Positions 52,298-61,821 of a DNA stretch of 64,000 nucleotides are shown here, in pieces; the stretch's first letter is position 1, and each line of letters begins with the position of its first letter. Made by a program: the position numbers and the translations under genes. Origin of the DNA: Actinomycetota bacterium (lineage in GTDB: Bacteria > Actinomycetota > Acidimicrobiia > Acidimicrobiales > Ilumatobacteraceae). The notes beneath the pieces were generated by a model. The model was not told the DNA's origin. It saw only the letters and a list, made by a program, of their open reading frames with translations, and did not search any database. The stretch lies in contig SXUP01000042.1 in NCBI GenBank assembly GCA_005790505.1, positions 108,955 through 172,954 on the forward strand, given 5' to 3'.

Positions 52298-54376
52298 ATG
52301 CATCGCAGGGCATTTGGTGTGTTTGCAATTTTGTTGGCAATGGTGTGCCAACCAGTCATCTCTGAAGCTTCGATGGTGCCGAACTCCAACAAGAACAGTC
52401 GCTACATTGTTCAATTAGTAGACGGAACCAATCCGACCGACTTTTTAGCAGGGCTAAGCGACAGCATCTCTGAAATCCACGTCCACACGGAGGCAATCAA
52501 TGGTTTTACGGGGAGAATGACCACACTTCAGGCAAAGTTGCTGCGGTCAAGTTTGAATGTTGTGTCTGTGGAATCTGACTACATAATCCAGACATCTGCC
52601 ACTCAAACAGCAGGACCAGTCGGAATTGGCAGTGGGACAGTGCCGTGGGGTCTTGACCGACTCGATCAGCGCACAAAGACCCTTGACAATTCCTACACCT
52701 ATGGCACCGATGGAACGAGAGTTACCGCGTACGTCATTGATACTGGAATTCGCGCGACTCACCAAGAATTTGGAACACCCTCACGAGTCGTTGGAGGCTG
52801 GTCGTATTTATCCAATGCCAGTAATTTTCCATCAATATCCTGTACGCCTGCCGCAGGGGCGTTGGTGCCTGTCGCGCCCAGCAATTTTGATGTGTACACG
52901 CCTGCGGATGTCGGATTAACAGATAACCATGGTCATGGTACGCATATTGCCGGCACCATCGGCGGCGCAACAACCGGAATTGCCAAAAACGTCACAATGG
53001 TCGCGGTACGTGCGCTTAATTCATGTGGTTCTACCAGCGTTGCAGTCGGTCTGCAGGCTATTGAGTGGGTGATTGCAAATCATGTTTCTGGACCAGCGGT
53101 TGCCAATATGAGTTTTGGCTTGACAGGAACATCGTCTTCATTGACAAATGCAGTCTCAAATCTTATTGCAGATGGTGTCACCGTCGTTGCTGCTGCCGGC
53201 AATGGCTCTAATGGTGTTCCAGCAGACGCGTGCTCGGTGCTCCCGGCAAGTGCAACAGATGTTATTTCAGTTGCCGCCTCCGATATTGACGACAAGGAGA
53301 CCTCTTTTACAAATTATGGTTCATGCGTTGATATTTTTGCCCCCGGACATCAGATTCTTTCGGCGTCACATATTACATCTTCGAATATATTTTCTGATGT
53401 GGATTATTCATTTTCCAGCGGAACATCTATGGCGGCTCCACATGTGACCGGAGTCGTCGCTCGGTTGCTTGACTGTGTTTCCACCCTTACTCCAGCAGAG
53501 GTATGGCTACGACTCAAGTCTCGAGCAACACCTTTGGTGATGACTTATGTTTCCCCCCTGCATTCTCCGGCATCACCAGATGTTTTTTTGTATGCATCAT
53601 TACCAGCAATTGCCGAAGCACCGTGTAGTCCACGAACGGTGTCGGCAACACCAGAGCCCAGAGCAGTAACTATTTCCTGGCCAGCATCAGTTGAAGATAA
53701 TGGTTCATTAATTACGGCATATACAGTCGCCCTGACTCCTGGTGGCCATACCTGCTCTACGCTTGAGTTGTCTTGTTCTTTTGCTGGTTTGCAGGCTGGC
53801 ACCACCTATACCGTGACTGTAACTGCAACGAATGCGGCGGGCGCGAGTATGGCGGTAACGACAACAGCCATCCCAACGGGACAACCCGCGGCACTGACAA
53901 AAATAAGTACAAGTCTTGGTAATCAGTGGATAAAAATTACCCTTGTTGATGGTGATACAACCGACACTGTTTATACCGCATCAACAAGAGGTGGAAAAGC
54001 GTGCATTATTCGCCGAGTCACAAAATCATGCCGGATCAAAGACCTAAAAAATGGGAGTTCGTACGCAGTGACTGTCAGCGGAGCGACCTCGACCGCGACG
54101 GTGCCATCAATGCTGACCGTGCGCTCTCTCATAGTCGGTGGGATACAACAAAAGGTTTCGAAAATCAAACGGGGCAAAACTCTTAAACTTGCACAGGTCG
54201 TGACTACACAATCAACCGGTAAAAAATCATGGAAGATCACAAAAGGTACTTGCTCAATCACCACGACAATTTTGAGGGCATCGCCAAAATCTGGTGTCTG
54301 CAGGCTACGGGTAACGGTTGCAAAGACAAGCAAGTTCCCATCAATGGTCTCCGTATTGGCTTTTGATGTTAGTTAG
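52298..54376 (+). CDS. Secreted subtilisin-like (S8) protease with Fn3 domain
   Basis: A 692-residue secreted protease: signal peptide (about 1-24), inhibitor_I9 propeptide (about 34-100), S8 catalytic domain of proteinase K type (about 115-425), fibronectin type III domain (about 450-535), and a basic, beta-rich C-terminal tail. The triad is D148 (YVIDTGI), H213 (NHGHGTH) and S377 (SSGTSMAAP), with oxyanion N302 (AAGNG). The tail has several cysteines (KACIIRR, KSCRI, GTCSI, GVCRL) and may serve for surface attachment. The following gene encodes a lipoprotein hydrolase on the same strand. Confidence 0.9.
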   Translation: MHRRAFGVFAILLAMVCQPVISEASMVPNSNKNSRYIVQLVDGTNPTDFLAGLSDSISEIHVHTEAINGFTGRMTTLQAKLLRSSLNVVSVESDYIIQTSATQTAGPVGIGSGTVPWGLDRLDQRTKTLDNSYTYGTDGTRVTAYVIDTGIRATHQEFGTPSRVVGGWSYLSNASNFPSISCTPAAGALVPVAPSNFDVYTPADVGLTDNHGHGTHIAGTIGGATTGIAKNVTMVAVRALNSCGSTSVAVGLQAIEWVIANHVSGPAVANMSFGLTGTSSSLTNAVSNLIADGVTVVAAAGNGSNGVPADACSVLPASATDVISVAASDIDDKETSFTNYGSCVDIFAPGHQILSASHITSSNIFSDVDYSFSSGTSMAAPHVTGVVARLLDCVSTLTPAEVWLRLKSRATPLVMTYVSPLHSPASPDVFLYASLPAIAEAPCSPRTVSATPEPRAVTISWPASVEDNGSLITAYTVALTPGGHTCSTLELSCSFAGLQAGTTYTVTVTATNAAGASMAVTTTAIPTGQPAALTKISTSLGNQWIKITLVDGDTTDTVYTASTRGGKACIIRRVTKSCRIKDLKNGSSYAVTVSGATSTATVPSMLTVRSLIVGGIQQKVSKIKRGKTLKLAQVVTTQSTGKKSWKITKGTCSITTTILRASPKSGVCRLRVTVAKTSKFPSMVSVLAFDVS

Positions 54377-54408
54377 TCACTCGTTTAAAAATGTGCGAGA
54401 ATAAGAAA

Positions 54409-56589
54409 ATGAAAATTTATCTCTCGAGAATTGCTGTCATCGTCGTAATGGCCGCTGGGGTACTGCCAGCTTGTGGCGGGTCCCAATCAACCCTTAAATT
54501 GGCAACATTCAAGATATCTGGTGGCTGGGAGCAGGTTCTTGTGACCGATGCAACGGTTGGCGAAGAATTGCAACTGATCTCTGGCGAAGAAAAGGTGTTG
54601 CAAACAATTGTTGCCGACACCGAGGGTGCAGCTCTTTTTCGAAAAGTTTCATCGGGATCATTGACAGTGCGCTCGCCGCAAACAAAGACCCAGAGTGCGC
54701 CTGTTGATGTGCGTGCTCTTGATGCTGCGGCGCCGAAAGGTTTCTACTCGAGTCAATCCCTCATCGCTCCTGGTTTTGGCTATCTCACTACCCGTGACGG
54801 AACAACTTTGTCGATCAATGTTATGTTGCCCGCCAAAATTGATGATGGCCCATTCCCAACGGTTGTAGAATATTCTGGCTACGGGCCAAGCAATCCGGGT
54901 GATACGACATTTGGCCAACTCCTGAATGCATTGGGTTACGCCTACGTCGGAGTCAATATGCGTGGCACTGGATGCTCCGGCGGATCATTTCGTTTCTTCG
55001 AGCCGATGCAACGTCTCGACGCTTACGATGCGATTGAGATCGTCGCCGCACAAACTTGGGTGAAATTCAACATGGTCGGCATGGTCGGTATCAGTTATCC
55101 CGGAATCAGCCAATTGTTCGCCGCTTCAACGCAGCCCCCAAGTCTGGCAGCGATTACTCCTCTATCTGTCCTTGATGACAGCGTGCGCGCAACGTTGTAT
55201 CCGGGTGGAATCCTAAATACTGGATTCGCCGTTGAATGGACAAAACAACGCGTTGAGCAAGCAAAGCCATTCGGACAGGGATGGGAGCAAGGTTTAGTTG
55301 ACAAAGGTGATACAGCATGTGCAAATAATCAGAAATTACGTGGGCAAAATCCAGATTTGGTTGCTGAAATTGAAGCAGAAAAGTTTTACAGTTCCGAGGT
55401 GGGAGATGAAATAAATCCGCAACTGTTTGTCGGTAAAATCAAGGTACCGGTGTTCTTGGCTGGAGCTTGGCAAGACGAGCAAACAGGTGGACGCTTCGCC
55501 ACGATGCTTGACAAATTTACCTCAGTACCTCAGATGTATGTATATCTGGTCAACGGTTTACACACGGAGTCACTTGTAAGCACTGGTATTTTTCCGCGCA
55601 TGGTGGAATTTTTAGATTTATATGTAGCGCGCAAAAATCCATCACTCACAGCGGCAAAACTTGTCGCGCCATTGCTGGCGAGTGCTGTGACTGGCGTTAA
55701 CGGTACAGACTTTGGGCCTGACAGATTTATCGGAAAATCCTACGAACAGGCTCTGAGTGCCTATGAAGCTGAGCCGCGTGTGAATGTGTTGTTTGAAGAA
55801 GGATCAGCGGACGGTGTTGCATCAGGTTCGGCTTCACCTCGTTGGATTAGTGCATTTGAGGAGTGGCCGATTCCACAAGCCATCGCCAAGACATGGTACC
55901 TGGGTGAAAACAATACGTTGACTCTAGATCTGCCTGCTTCGACAGACGCGAGTGATTCATACAAGGCAGATCCCAAGTCAATTGCTAAAACTTTTTTGAA
56001 AGACGCTGGAAGTATCTGGAAAGCAGGAGTGAAGTGGGATTGGCCTTACAACATCATCGGAACTGCAGCAACGTACACCTCTGCGCCACTAACAGAAACC
56101 ATGGTTATCGCCGGCAGTGGCTCTGCAGATCTTTTCATTAAGTCGAGTGCACCCGACACTGACTTGGAGGTAACTGTCAGCGAAATTCGTCCCGATGGTC
56201 AAGAGATGTACATCCAAAGTGGCTGGTTGCGTGCAACGCAGCGGACCCTAGATGTTGATCAAAGTACAGCACTGAGACCAGTTCATGGTTTTTATGAGAA
56301 AGATTTTGCGGTGCTTCCAGCCGATGAGTGGACACCCGTGCGGGTCGAGATTTTTCCATTTGCACATGCTTTTCGGGCCGGCTCTCGTCTCCGAGTCAAC
56401 ATTGATGCGCCAGGCGGTAATCGCCCTGTATGGGAGTTTCTTTCGATCTCAAATGGAGAGACGGTCAACATTGCTCGCGGCGCCGATCACCCATCTGGCA
56501 TTGTGCTCAGTGTCGTGACAGGAGTCGAAGTTCCCTCTGAATATCCAAAATGTACCCTGCGCGGTCAGCCTTGCCGTATCGCACAGTAA
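54409..56589 (+). CDS. CocE/NonD-family hydrolase lipoprotein (X-Pro dipeptidase-like)
   Basis: A 726-residue lipoprotein (lipobox LPAC, C22) with an S15/CocE hydrolase domain. The nucleophile is S229 in GISYPG, and NMRGTGCSGGSF is typical of the family; the C-terminal jelly-roll domain ends with the PSEYPKC segment. Members cleave acyl bonds: X-Pro dipeptides, cocaine esters or beta-lactams. An extra 90-residue N-terminal beta region precedes the catalytic domain. ATG at 54409 gives a standard signal peptide; ATG at 54391 would add six hydrophilic residues. It may share a promoter with the subtilase gene 14-32 bases upstream. Confidence 0.85.
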   Translation: MKIYLSRIAVIVVMAAGVLPACGGSQSTLKLATFKISGGWEQVLVTDATVGEELQLISGEEKVLQTIVADTEGAALFRKVSSGSLTVRSPQTKTQSAPVDVRALDAAAPKGFYSSQSLIAPGFGYLTTRDGTTLSINVMLPAKIDDGPFPTVVEYSGYGPSNPGDTTFGQLLNALGYAYVGVNMRGTGCSGGSFRFFEPMQRLDAYDAIEIVAAQTWVKFNMVGMVGISYPGISQLFAASTQPPSLAAITPLSVLDDSVRATLYPGGILNTGFAVEWTKQRVEQAKPFGQGWEQGLVDKGDTACANNQKLRGQNPDLVAEIEAEKFYSSEVGDEINPQLFVGKIKVPVFLAGAWQDEQTGGRFATMLDKFTSVPQMYVYLVNGLHTESLVSTGIFPRMVEFLDLYVARKNPSLTAAKLVAPLLASAVTGVNGTDFGPDRFIGKSYEQALSAYEAEPRVNVLFEEGSADGVASGSASPRWISAFEEWPIPQAIAKTWYLGENNTLTLDLPASTDASDSYKADPKSIAKTFLKDAGSIWKAGVKWDWPYNIIGTAATYTSAPLTETMVIAGSGSADLFIKSSAPDTDLEVTVSEIRPDGQEMYIQSGWLRATQRTLDVDQSTALRPVHGFYEKDFAVLPADEWTPVRVEIFPFAHAFRAGSRLRVNIDAPGGNRPVWEFLSISNGETVNIARGADHPSGIVLSVVTGVEVPSEYPKCTLRGQPCRIAQ

Positions 56590-56593
56590 GTAC

Positions 56594-57295
56594 ATGATTG
56601 GTCTCGGAACATTAATCAACGTCGCCACTGTAGTGGTGGGAAGTCTCGTGGGCCTACTTGTTGGCAAACGCATCCCCGAAGCAATGCGTGAGACGGTGGT
56701 ACAAGTTGTTGGTCTTGTAACGATTGCAATCGGTATAAAAGATGCAATTGGAACCCACAATATGGTTTTTCCACTCGTTGGAATGGTGATTGGTGCAATC
56801 ATCGGAGAAGTGCTGCGAATTGAGTATCGACTCGAACAACTTGGGAATGTCATGAAGCGACGATTTGTCAAGACTGATGAATCAGACCAAGAGCATCGGT
56901 TTGTACGAGGGTTTGTCACGGCGTCGCTACTTTATTGTGTTGGTCCCCTCACAATCCTCGGTGCAATTCAAGACGCATCTGGTCAAACACCCCAGTTGTA
57001 CATCATCAAGGGGTCACTTGATGGTTTTATCTCAGTTATTTTTGCCGCCATCTACGGGATCGGGGTTATGTTCAGCGCAGTGAGTGTCTTTGTCGTGCAA
57101 GGAACACTCACCGTTCTTGGAACATCAATTGATTCATTGTTGGACGACCGCATGAGATCAGAACTTTTTGCGGCAGGAGGGCTTGCAGTCGTGGCAATCG
57201 GCATCAATTTGTTAGAAATCAAAAAAATACGACTCGGTTCATTGTTGCCAGGTTTAGTGGTTACACCAATTTTGGTGGCAATCTTTGCCCGCTAA
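56594..57295 (+). CDS. DUF554 membrane protein
   Basis: A 233-residue membrane protein with about six helices, recognised as DUF554 by GTLINVATVVVGSLVGLLVGKRIPE at the N-terminus and the FVTASLLYCVGPLTILGAIQD motif. The function is unknown; it has been suggested to be a transport protein. It lies four bases after the CocE lipoprotein gene and its stop is three bases from the convergent Bcp gene. Confidence 0.88.
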   Translation: MIGLGTLINVATVVVGSLVGLLVGKRIPEAMRETVVQVVGLVTIAIGIKDAIGTHNMVFPLVGMVIGAIIGEVLRIEYRLEQLGNVMKRRFVKTDESDQEHRFVRGFVTASLLYCVGPLTILGAIQDASGQTPQLYIIKGSLDGFISVIFAAIYGIGVMFSAVSVFVVQGTLTVLGTSIDSLLDDRMRSELFAAGGLAVVAIGINLLEIKKIRLGSLLPGLVVTPILVAIFAR

Positions 57296-57298
57296 TAT

Positions 57299-57748
57299 TC
57301 AGCGATTGCGTAGTATTTCAAGCGCCTGATCCGCGTGAGCGTTCATGCGCAACTCACTGCTGATTCGAGCCAAAATGACCCGCTGTGTGTCGATAACAAA
57401 AGTAACTCGCTTTGTCGGGAGCAGACTGATTGAGCGTGCGACCCCCAAACTTTTTGCCACTTTTTGATCAGGGTCTGAGAGTAATGGATAGTCAAACTCA
57501 TACTTGTCAGAGAATTGTTTTTGTTTGGCCACTTCGTCAATGCTGATGCCCACGCGTTGGGCTCCGAGGGCACCAAACTCAGCAGCAAGATCCCGAAAAT
57601 GACAACTTTCAGCAGTGCAACCCTTGGTCATGGCTGCAGGATAGAAAAATAAAACAACGGGACCGTCGAGTAGCAAGTCGGATAGTCGCCGCGTTGTGTT
57701 GGTTTGGTCGCGCAACTCAAAGTCTTCAACGATGTCACCTTTTTCCAT
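57299..57748 (-). CDS. Bcp/PrxQ-type peroxiredoxin
   Basis: A 149-residue thioredoxin-fold peroxiredoxin. The peroxidatic C44 and resolving C49 are in MTKGCTAESCHFRD, the five-residue spacing of atypical 2-Cys PrxQ/Bcp enzymes. It reduces thiol-accessible peroxides using thioredoxin. It follows the DUF5522 gene by 43 bases on the same strand. Confidence 0.9.
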   Translation of the reverse strand: MEKGDIVEDFELRDQTNTTRRLSDLLLDGPVVLFFYPAAMTKGCTAESCHFRDLAAEFGALGAQRVGISIDEVAKQKQFSDKYEFDYPLLSDPDQKVAKSLGVARSISLLPTKRVTFVIDTQRVILARISSELRMNAHADQALEILRNR

Positions 57749-57791
57749 GTCCCAAGGCTACTCATCTCTGGGAACAACGCACAGATTGAAC

Positions 57792-58031
57792 TCAAAGCAA
57801 ATATGGGCAATGTCTGCATCCCTGATTACAGCACACGCCCCGTTGGGCGAGATAGAGCGCTGTCGTGGCGAAAAGTCCCGTATTTGGGTCGATGTACCCG
57901 CTCATCTTGCGTTCTATGGCGCGTGCATGTTCGGACAAGATGAGTTCCCGATTCGGGTGCGCTAATGGCAACCGAGATAAGTGTGGCTCGGTCAGCGGGC
58001 GCGGGGCAAGTGCGTCAAGGGGAGTTGTCAT
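57792..58031 (-). CDS. DUF5522 cysteine-rich small protein
   Basis: A 79-residue protein ending GVCCNQGCRHCPYLL. The C-x4-C-x2-C pattern with GCRHCPY is the DUF5522 signature, and the conserved central segment is HPNRELILSEHARAIERKMSGYIDPNTG in pattern. It probably binds a metal or an iron-sulfur cluster; function is unknown. It lies upstream of a Bcp peroxiredoxin on the same strand. Confidence 0.72.
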   Translation of the reverse strand: MTTPLDALAPRPLTEPHLSRLPLAHPNRELILSEHARAIERKMSGYIDPNTGLFATTALYLAQRGVCCNQGCRHCPYLL

Positions 58032-58082
58032 ATTGGTTCGGGGGTCTCATTAGCAGTGATCTGTGTGGTGTAGTATTCCAAC

Positions 58083-58340
58083 ATGGAATCTCTTGTGTTA
58101 GTAGCGTCAGTTATTTTACTAGTCATCCTGGTTCTAGGCCTTGTTGCAGTGGTGCTGGTCAAAAAACTAGGCCGAACAATCAAGGAAAGAATTGCTGCGT
58201 TGGTTATCAGTGCAATTGCTGTCTTGGCTGGTGGTTGGCTGATGTTTCTTGATGTTGGCATTGGAGTACGTGCGTTAGGGGCTGGGGTAGCAGCGGCAGG
58301 AGTTATTAGTATCTGGCGCAACAGTCAGAAAAAAAACTAA
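58083..58340 (+). CDS. Small membrane protein of unknown function
   Basis: An 85-residue protein with two or three hydrophobic segments (about 5-27, 37-55 and 60-77) separated by basic RTIKER and ended by a lysine-rich tail. I do not recognise a family. It stands alone, divergent from the DUF5522 gene and convergent with the SnoaL-like gene eight bases away. Confidence 0.6.
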   Translation: MESLVLVASVILLVILVLGLVAVVLVKKLGRTIKERIAALVISAIAVLAGGWLMFLDVGIGVRALGAGVAAAGVISIWRNSQKKN

Positions 58341-58348
58341 CCCGAAAT

Positions 58349-58816
58349 TCATATCGGCTCATGGACTGGTCGAACTTCGATCCAGTCTGTCGCCAGACGT
58401 CGGTCAGAGATTAACCACGCGTTGTCTACTCGTCTGTAATGGTCAAGGTATCGAATGCTCATCACTCGGTTCCATCTGCCGTTGTCTGAATACAGATGCT
58501 GGGCGTAACAGTATGTCTCAGCCGATGCTTTGTCTAGGTCCGTAGGGTCAAACAAGATTGTCTGCTGAGAAAGTGCATGACTCGTGACCTCATACTTGAG
58601 GAGTCCTTGCATCGCACGCTCAATTTGCTCGTGTCCAATGCGTTCGTAGATTGGTGGCTGCCCAATCGGCTGGCCAGAGTAGGCCGATAGTTTTCCATCC
58701 ATGGTGAAAAGTTTTGCTACGGAGACAAATTCTCGTCTATCGACGCCGTGGGCATAAGCCTCAACAAGTGCACGAAGAGTGAGTCTGTCGGTGATTCGTG
58801 TTTCATCATTCATCAC
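58349..58816 (-). CDS. SnoaL-like (NTF2-fold) protein
   Basis: A 155-residue NTF2-fold protein: helix LRALVEAYAHGVDRREF, then VAKLFTMDGKL, and the C-terminal sheet NRVMSIRYLDHYRRVD. SnoaL_4-type proteins can be small-molecule isomerases or dehydratases; the function cannot be read here. It overlaps the LLM oxidoreductase gene by four bases and so is co-translated with it. Confidence 0.78.
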   Translation of the reverse strand: MMNDETRITDRLTLRALVEAYAHGVDRREFVSVAKLFTMDGKLSAYSGQPIGQPPIYERIGHEQIERAMQGLLKYEVTSHALSQQTILFDPTDLDKASAETYCYAQHLYSDNGRWNRVMSIRYLDHYRRVDNAWLISDRRLATDWIEVRPVHEPI

Positions 58817-59727
58817 GACACCACTTCATCAAACCGACGTCTGAAATCAGCAAAAAATTTTGGCGCATCATCAATATCGGCGCAAAACACCTGCAGGGGT
58901 AAATGTGCGGCAGTTGCGCCAGCATCAATGAGGGCTGGAACATTTTGTATGGTCGCCGCAAGATCCCAATTATCGTCAGAATTTTTGGATAGTGGAATCG
59001 AACCTTGAATGATGAGCGCTGTTGCGTCTCGGCCGTGCTCCTTCATCGCTTGAGTAATCTTTTGTACTCCGCAACGCACACCATCAAGTGATTCCCCCAT
59101 GATTGGAATCCAGCCATTTCCGAGTCGGGCCAAGCGATTTAGATTCGTAGGAGTCAGGGTTCCGGCGATAAGAATCGGAACACCGCCTGGTTGTACGGGT
59201 TGGGGTGAGAGGTAGATTTCGTCAAAGTCAATAGTTGGAGAGTGAAATGACGCTGGAAGATTATTCCAGAGTTCGATGCAGGCCCCGAGAGTATCGGTAA
59301 AAATGCGACTGCGGTTGTCCCACTCGACTCCGGCAGCGTCATATTCTTCGCGTTGCCAGCCAATTCCAACACCAAGTTCAAGGCGTCCCTGTGAAATGAC
59401 ATCAAGTGTCGCAGTTGTTTTTGCGAACACAGCAGCACCACGCAGTGATGGGAGAACCACGCTTGTTGCAAGTCGCACATGAGATGTCGCTGCAGCAATC
59501 CCGGCCAACACCGTCAATGGCTCATACCACGGCGCGTCAGGGGTGGTGGGAAAGCGACCCCAGCGGTACTCCTGCGTGTTGGCACCCATCACCACGTGGT
59601 CAACGAGCACGATGCGATCAATGCCTGCGTCTTCGGCCATTTTGCCCAGTTCGATGAATCGGTGACCAAAACCTGAAGGCATCCACGTGCCAAAATTAGG
59701 TAAACCGATTGACAGGACAGGTTTCAT
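58813..59727 (-). CDS. LLM-class F420-type oxidoreductase
   Basis: A 304-residue luciferase-like monooxygenase-fold protein. TATLDVISQGRLELGVGIGWQREEYDAAG is the usual cofactor-binding region, and RIVLVDHVVMG matches the N-terminal barrel. In actinobacteria this subgroup is predicted to use coenzyme F420. Substrate unknown. It is followed by the overlapping SnoaL-like gene and is divergent from the first Gfo/Idh/MocA gene. Confidence 0.85.
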   Translation of the reverse strand: MKPVLSIGLPNFGTWMPSGFGHRFIELGKMAEDAGIDRIVLVDHVVMGANTQEYRWGRFPTTPDAPWYEPLTVLAGIAAATSHVRLATSVVLPSLRGAAVFAKTTATLDVISQGRLELGVGIGWQREEYDAAGVEWDNRSRIFTDTLGACIELWNNLPASFHSPTIDFDEIYLSPQPVQPGGVPILIAGTLTPTNLNRLARLGNGWIPIMGESLDGVRCGVQKITQAMKEHGRDATALIIQGSIPLSKNSDDNWDLAATIQNVPALIDAGATAAHLPLQVFCADIDDAPKFFADFRRRFDEVVS

Positions 59728-59805
59728 CTCTATCTATTCTCGCAGGTATCCAAGCAATTTCGAGCAGGCTTACAGAAAATTGTCTGCTTCCCCTACGCTA
59801 GACGG

Positions 59806-60834
59806 GTGACTGAAAACGATATCAGAGTTGGCCTTCTAGCCTATGGGGCAATCGGGCATGAGCATAATTTAGCTGTTCAAAAAACCCCAGGTCTGTCATT
59901 GACCGCAGTCTGTGACATGAACCCGCAACGAATTGACGCAGCACTTGAACTTGCTCCAAATGCCACTCCATTTTTGGATGCTTTCGCGATGCTTGACTCT
60001 GGTTGCGTGGATCTCGTCGTAATTTCCACTCCACCTAATAGTCATTATCAATGGGCAAAAGAGGCATTGCAACGTGGGATCCACGTGGTTCTTGAAAAGC
60101 CGATGGCCTTGACGACTGATGAATGTGATGAACTCATTAGTCTCGCTGCGGTGCAGAAGTTGCTATTGGTGGTGTATCAGAACAGACGATTCGACGCTGA
60201 TTTCATCACGATGCGTAGCCTAATTGCAGCAGGCGCAATCGGAGATATTTTTCAATACGATTCTTTCGTGGGTGGCTACGCGGAGCCTTGCTCGTACTGG
60301 CACTCTGATGTAGCGGTGTCAGGTGGAGCAATTTTTGATTGGGGGAGTCATTTCCTGGATCAAGTGCTGGCAATCATGAAAGATGAAGTTGCACATGTCA
60401 GTGGCCAAAATCACAAGAGACACTGGAACCATTGCACGAACGCCGACCACGCGCAGGTAACTATCACATTCGTGAACGGCAAGCAGGCTACTTTTGTTAA
60501 CTCTGATCTAGCAGCAGCACGCAAGCCCAAGTTTTATGTTCTCGGAACCACAGGGGCAATTGTTGGGGATTGGGATCCCGTTGCCGAGCCAGCAGTCGCA
60601 GATCTGCCTGCAATCCTGACACTTCATCGTGGGGATGCAACTCGTGAAGCCGTCAAACTTGAGTGCACGCCGCCCCACGCCTTCCATCATTCCATTGTTA
60701 AGTTTCTGCGCAACGGCACGCCGATGGAAGTGAATGCGGTGTCATCGCGAAATGTTGTTGCCATCATGCAAGCGGCCGAACAGTCCGCGTTATGCAATGG
60801 TCTGCCTGTGACTCCTGTATTGCGCTACTCATAA
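59806..60834 (+). CDS. Gfo/Idh/MocA-family oxidoreductase (first)
   Basis: A 342-residue NAD(P)-dependent dehydrogenase with an N-terminal Rossmann fold (VGLLAYGAIGHEHN near 8-21) and the EKPMALTTDEC segment that carries the conserved lysine; GGAIFDWGSHFLDQ is the C-terminal signature. These enzymes act on sugars, inositols or related polyols. Starts with GTG. Followed three bases later by a second family member that is not a close copy. Confidence 0.88.
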   Translation: MTENDIRVGLLAYGAIGHEHNLAVQKTPGLSLTAVCDMNPQRIDAALELAPNATPFLDAFAMLDSGCVDLVVISTPPNSHYQWAKEALQRGIHVVLEKPMALTTDECDELISLAAVQKLLLVVYQNRRFDADFITMRSLIAAGAIGDIFQYDSFVGGYAEPCSYWHSDVAVSGGAIFDWGSHFLDQVLAIMKDEVAHVSGQNHKRHWNHCTNADHAQVTITFVNGKQATFVNSDLAAARKPKFYVLGTTGAIVGDWDPVAEPAVADLPAILTLHRGDATREAVKLECTPPHAFHHSIVKFLRNGTPMEVNAVSSRNVVAIMQAAEQSALCNGLPVTPVLRYS

Positions 60835-60837
60835 GCA

Positions 60838-61791
60838 ATGAGCATCAGGTGGGGATTTCTTGGTGCGGGATTTGTTGCAACAGCAGGAATGGCGCCCGCA
60901 GTACACTCGGCAAAAAATGCCCAGCTATATGGAGTTGCTAGTAGGAGTAAAAAACGCTCTCAGGCTCTTGGTCCGACCCATGTCTACGAAAATTACGATC
61001 TATTGCTGGCAGATCCTGCAATCGACGCTGTCTATATCAGTCTTGCCAATAATCAACACTTTGAATGGGTCACAAAGGCCTTGCATGCCGGAAAACATGT
61101 GTTGTGCGAAAAACCACTGGCGCTGAATGCAAATGAAGCCCAACAAATGCGCCAAACCGCTGACCAATGCAATCTCGTATTGGTAGAAGCAGTGTGGGCC
61201 AGGTGGCATCCGCGTTTTCAGCGCATCCAAGAACTTGTGACAAACGGATCTCTTGGTCAACTCCAACGAATCGACTCAGCATTCACGTCAACCTCGCAAT
61301 TTGTTGACAATTATCGTCTGCAGCCCGAGATGGGTGGTGGGGCATTGCTGGATGTCGGTTGTTATCAAGTCCATGCTTGGGTGGCGCTAACCAATGGTGC
61401 AAAAGATTTTCAGATCGTAGGCGTGACTCGCGAGGTTGGACCCACGGGGGTTGACCTCACCACATCTGTGAGTGGGCGAGTCAACGGTTCAATTGGCGTG
61501 ACTGCCGTCAGCTCATTTGTGATGGAGTCATCGCAAGCCTTGGTCATAACGGGTGAAAAAAGCAGTATCAGGACCGATGAGGGCGAAGCGTTTACGACGT
61601 GGCGCAAGTCCAGCTCGTTATTGATTGCCGATGCGACCGAAGTGTTTGCTGCTACTGATGCATTCGTCATCATGACTGAAAATGTCAGCAGTCATATTGA
61701 GGATGGATCTGGTTGGATTGTTTCGCTATCTGACTCGGTGCGAGTTGCACAGATTCTGGATGAAATTGCCATGACTGTGACAGAACACTAG
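60838..61791 (+). CDS. Gfo/Idh/MocA-family oxidoreductase (second)
   Basis: A 317-residue Gfo/Idh/MocA dehydrogenase with Rossmann loop GFLGAGFVAT, the EKPLALNANEA lysine segment and EAVWARWHPRF; MGGGALLDVGCY gives the C-terminal signature. The VWARWHPRF pattern is seen in dihydrodiol dehydrogenase and xylose dehydrogenase types. It is three bases downstream of the first member and is probably co-transcribed. Confidence 0.88.
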   Translation: MSIRWGFLGAGFVATAGMAPAVHSAKNAQLYGVASRSKKRSQALGPTHVYENYDLLLADPAIDAVYISLANNQHFEWVTKALHAGKHVLCEKPLALNANEAQQMRQTADQCNLVLVEAVWARWHPRFQRIQELVTNGSLGQLQRIDSAFTSTSQFVDNYRLQPEMGGGALLDVGCYQVHAWVALTNGAKDFQIVGVTREVGPTGVDLTTSVSGRVNGSIGVTAVSSFVMESSQALVITGEKSSIRTDEGEAFTTWRKSSSLLIADATEVFAATDAFVIMTENVSSHIEDGSGWIVSLSDSVRVAQILDEIAMTVTEH

Positions 61792-61821
61792 AAATTTATG
61801 CATTGAGTTCAGTCGAAAAAA

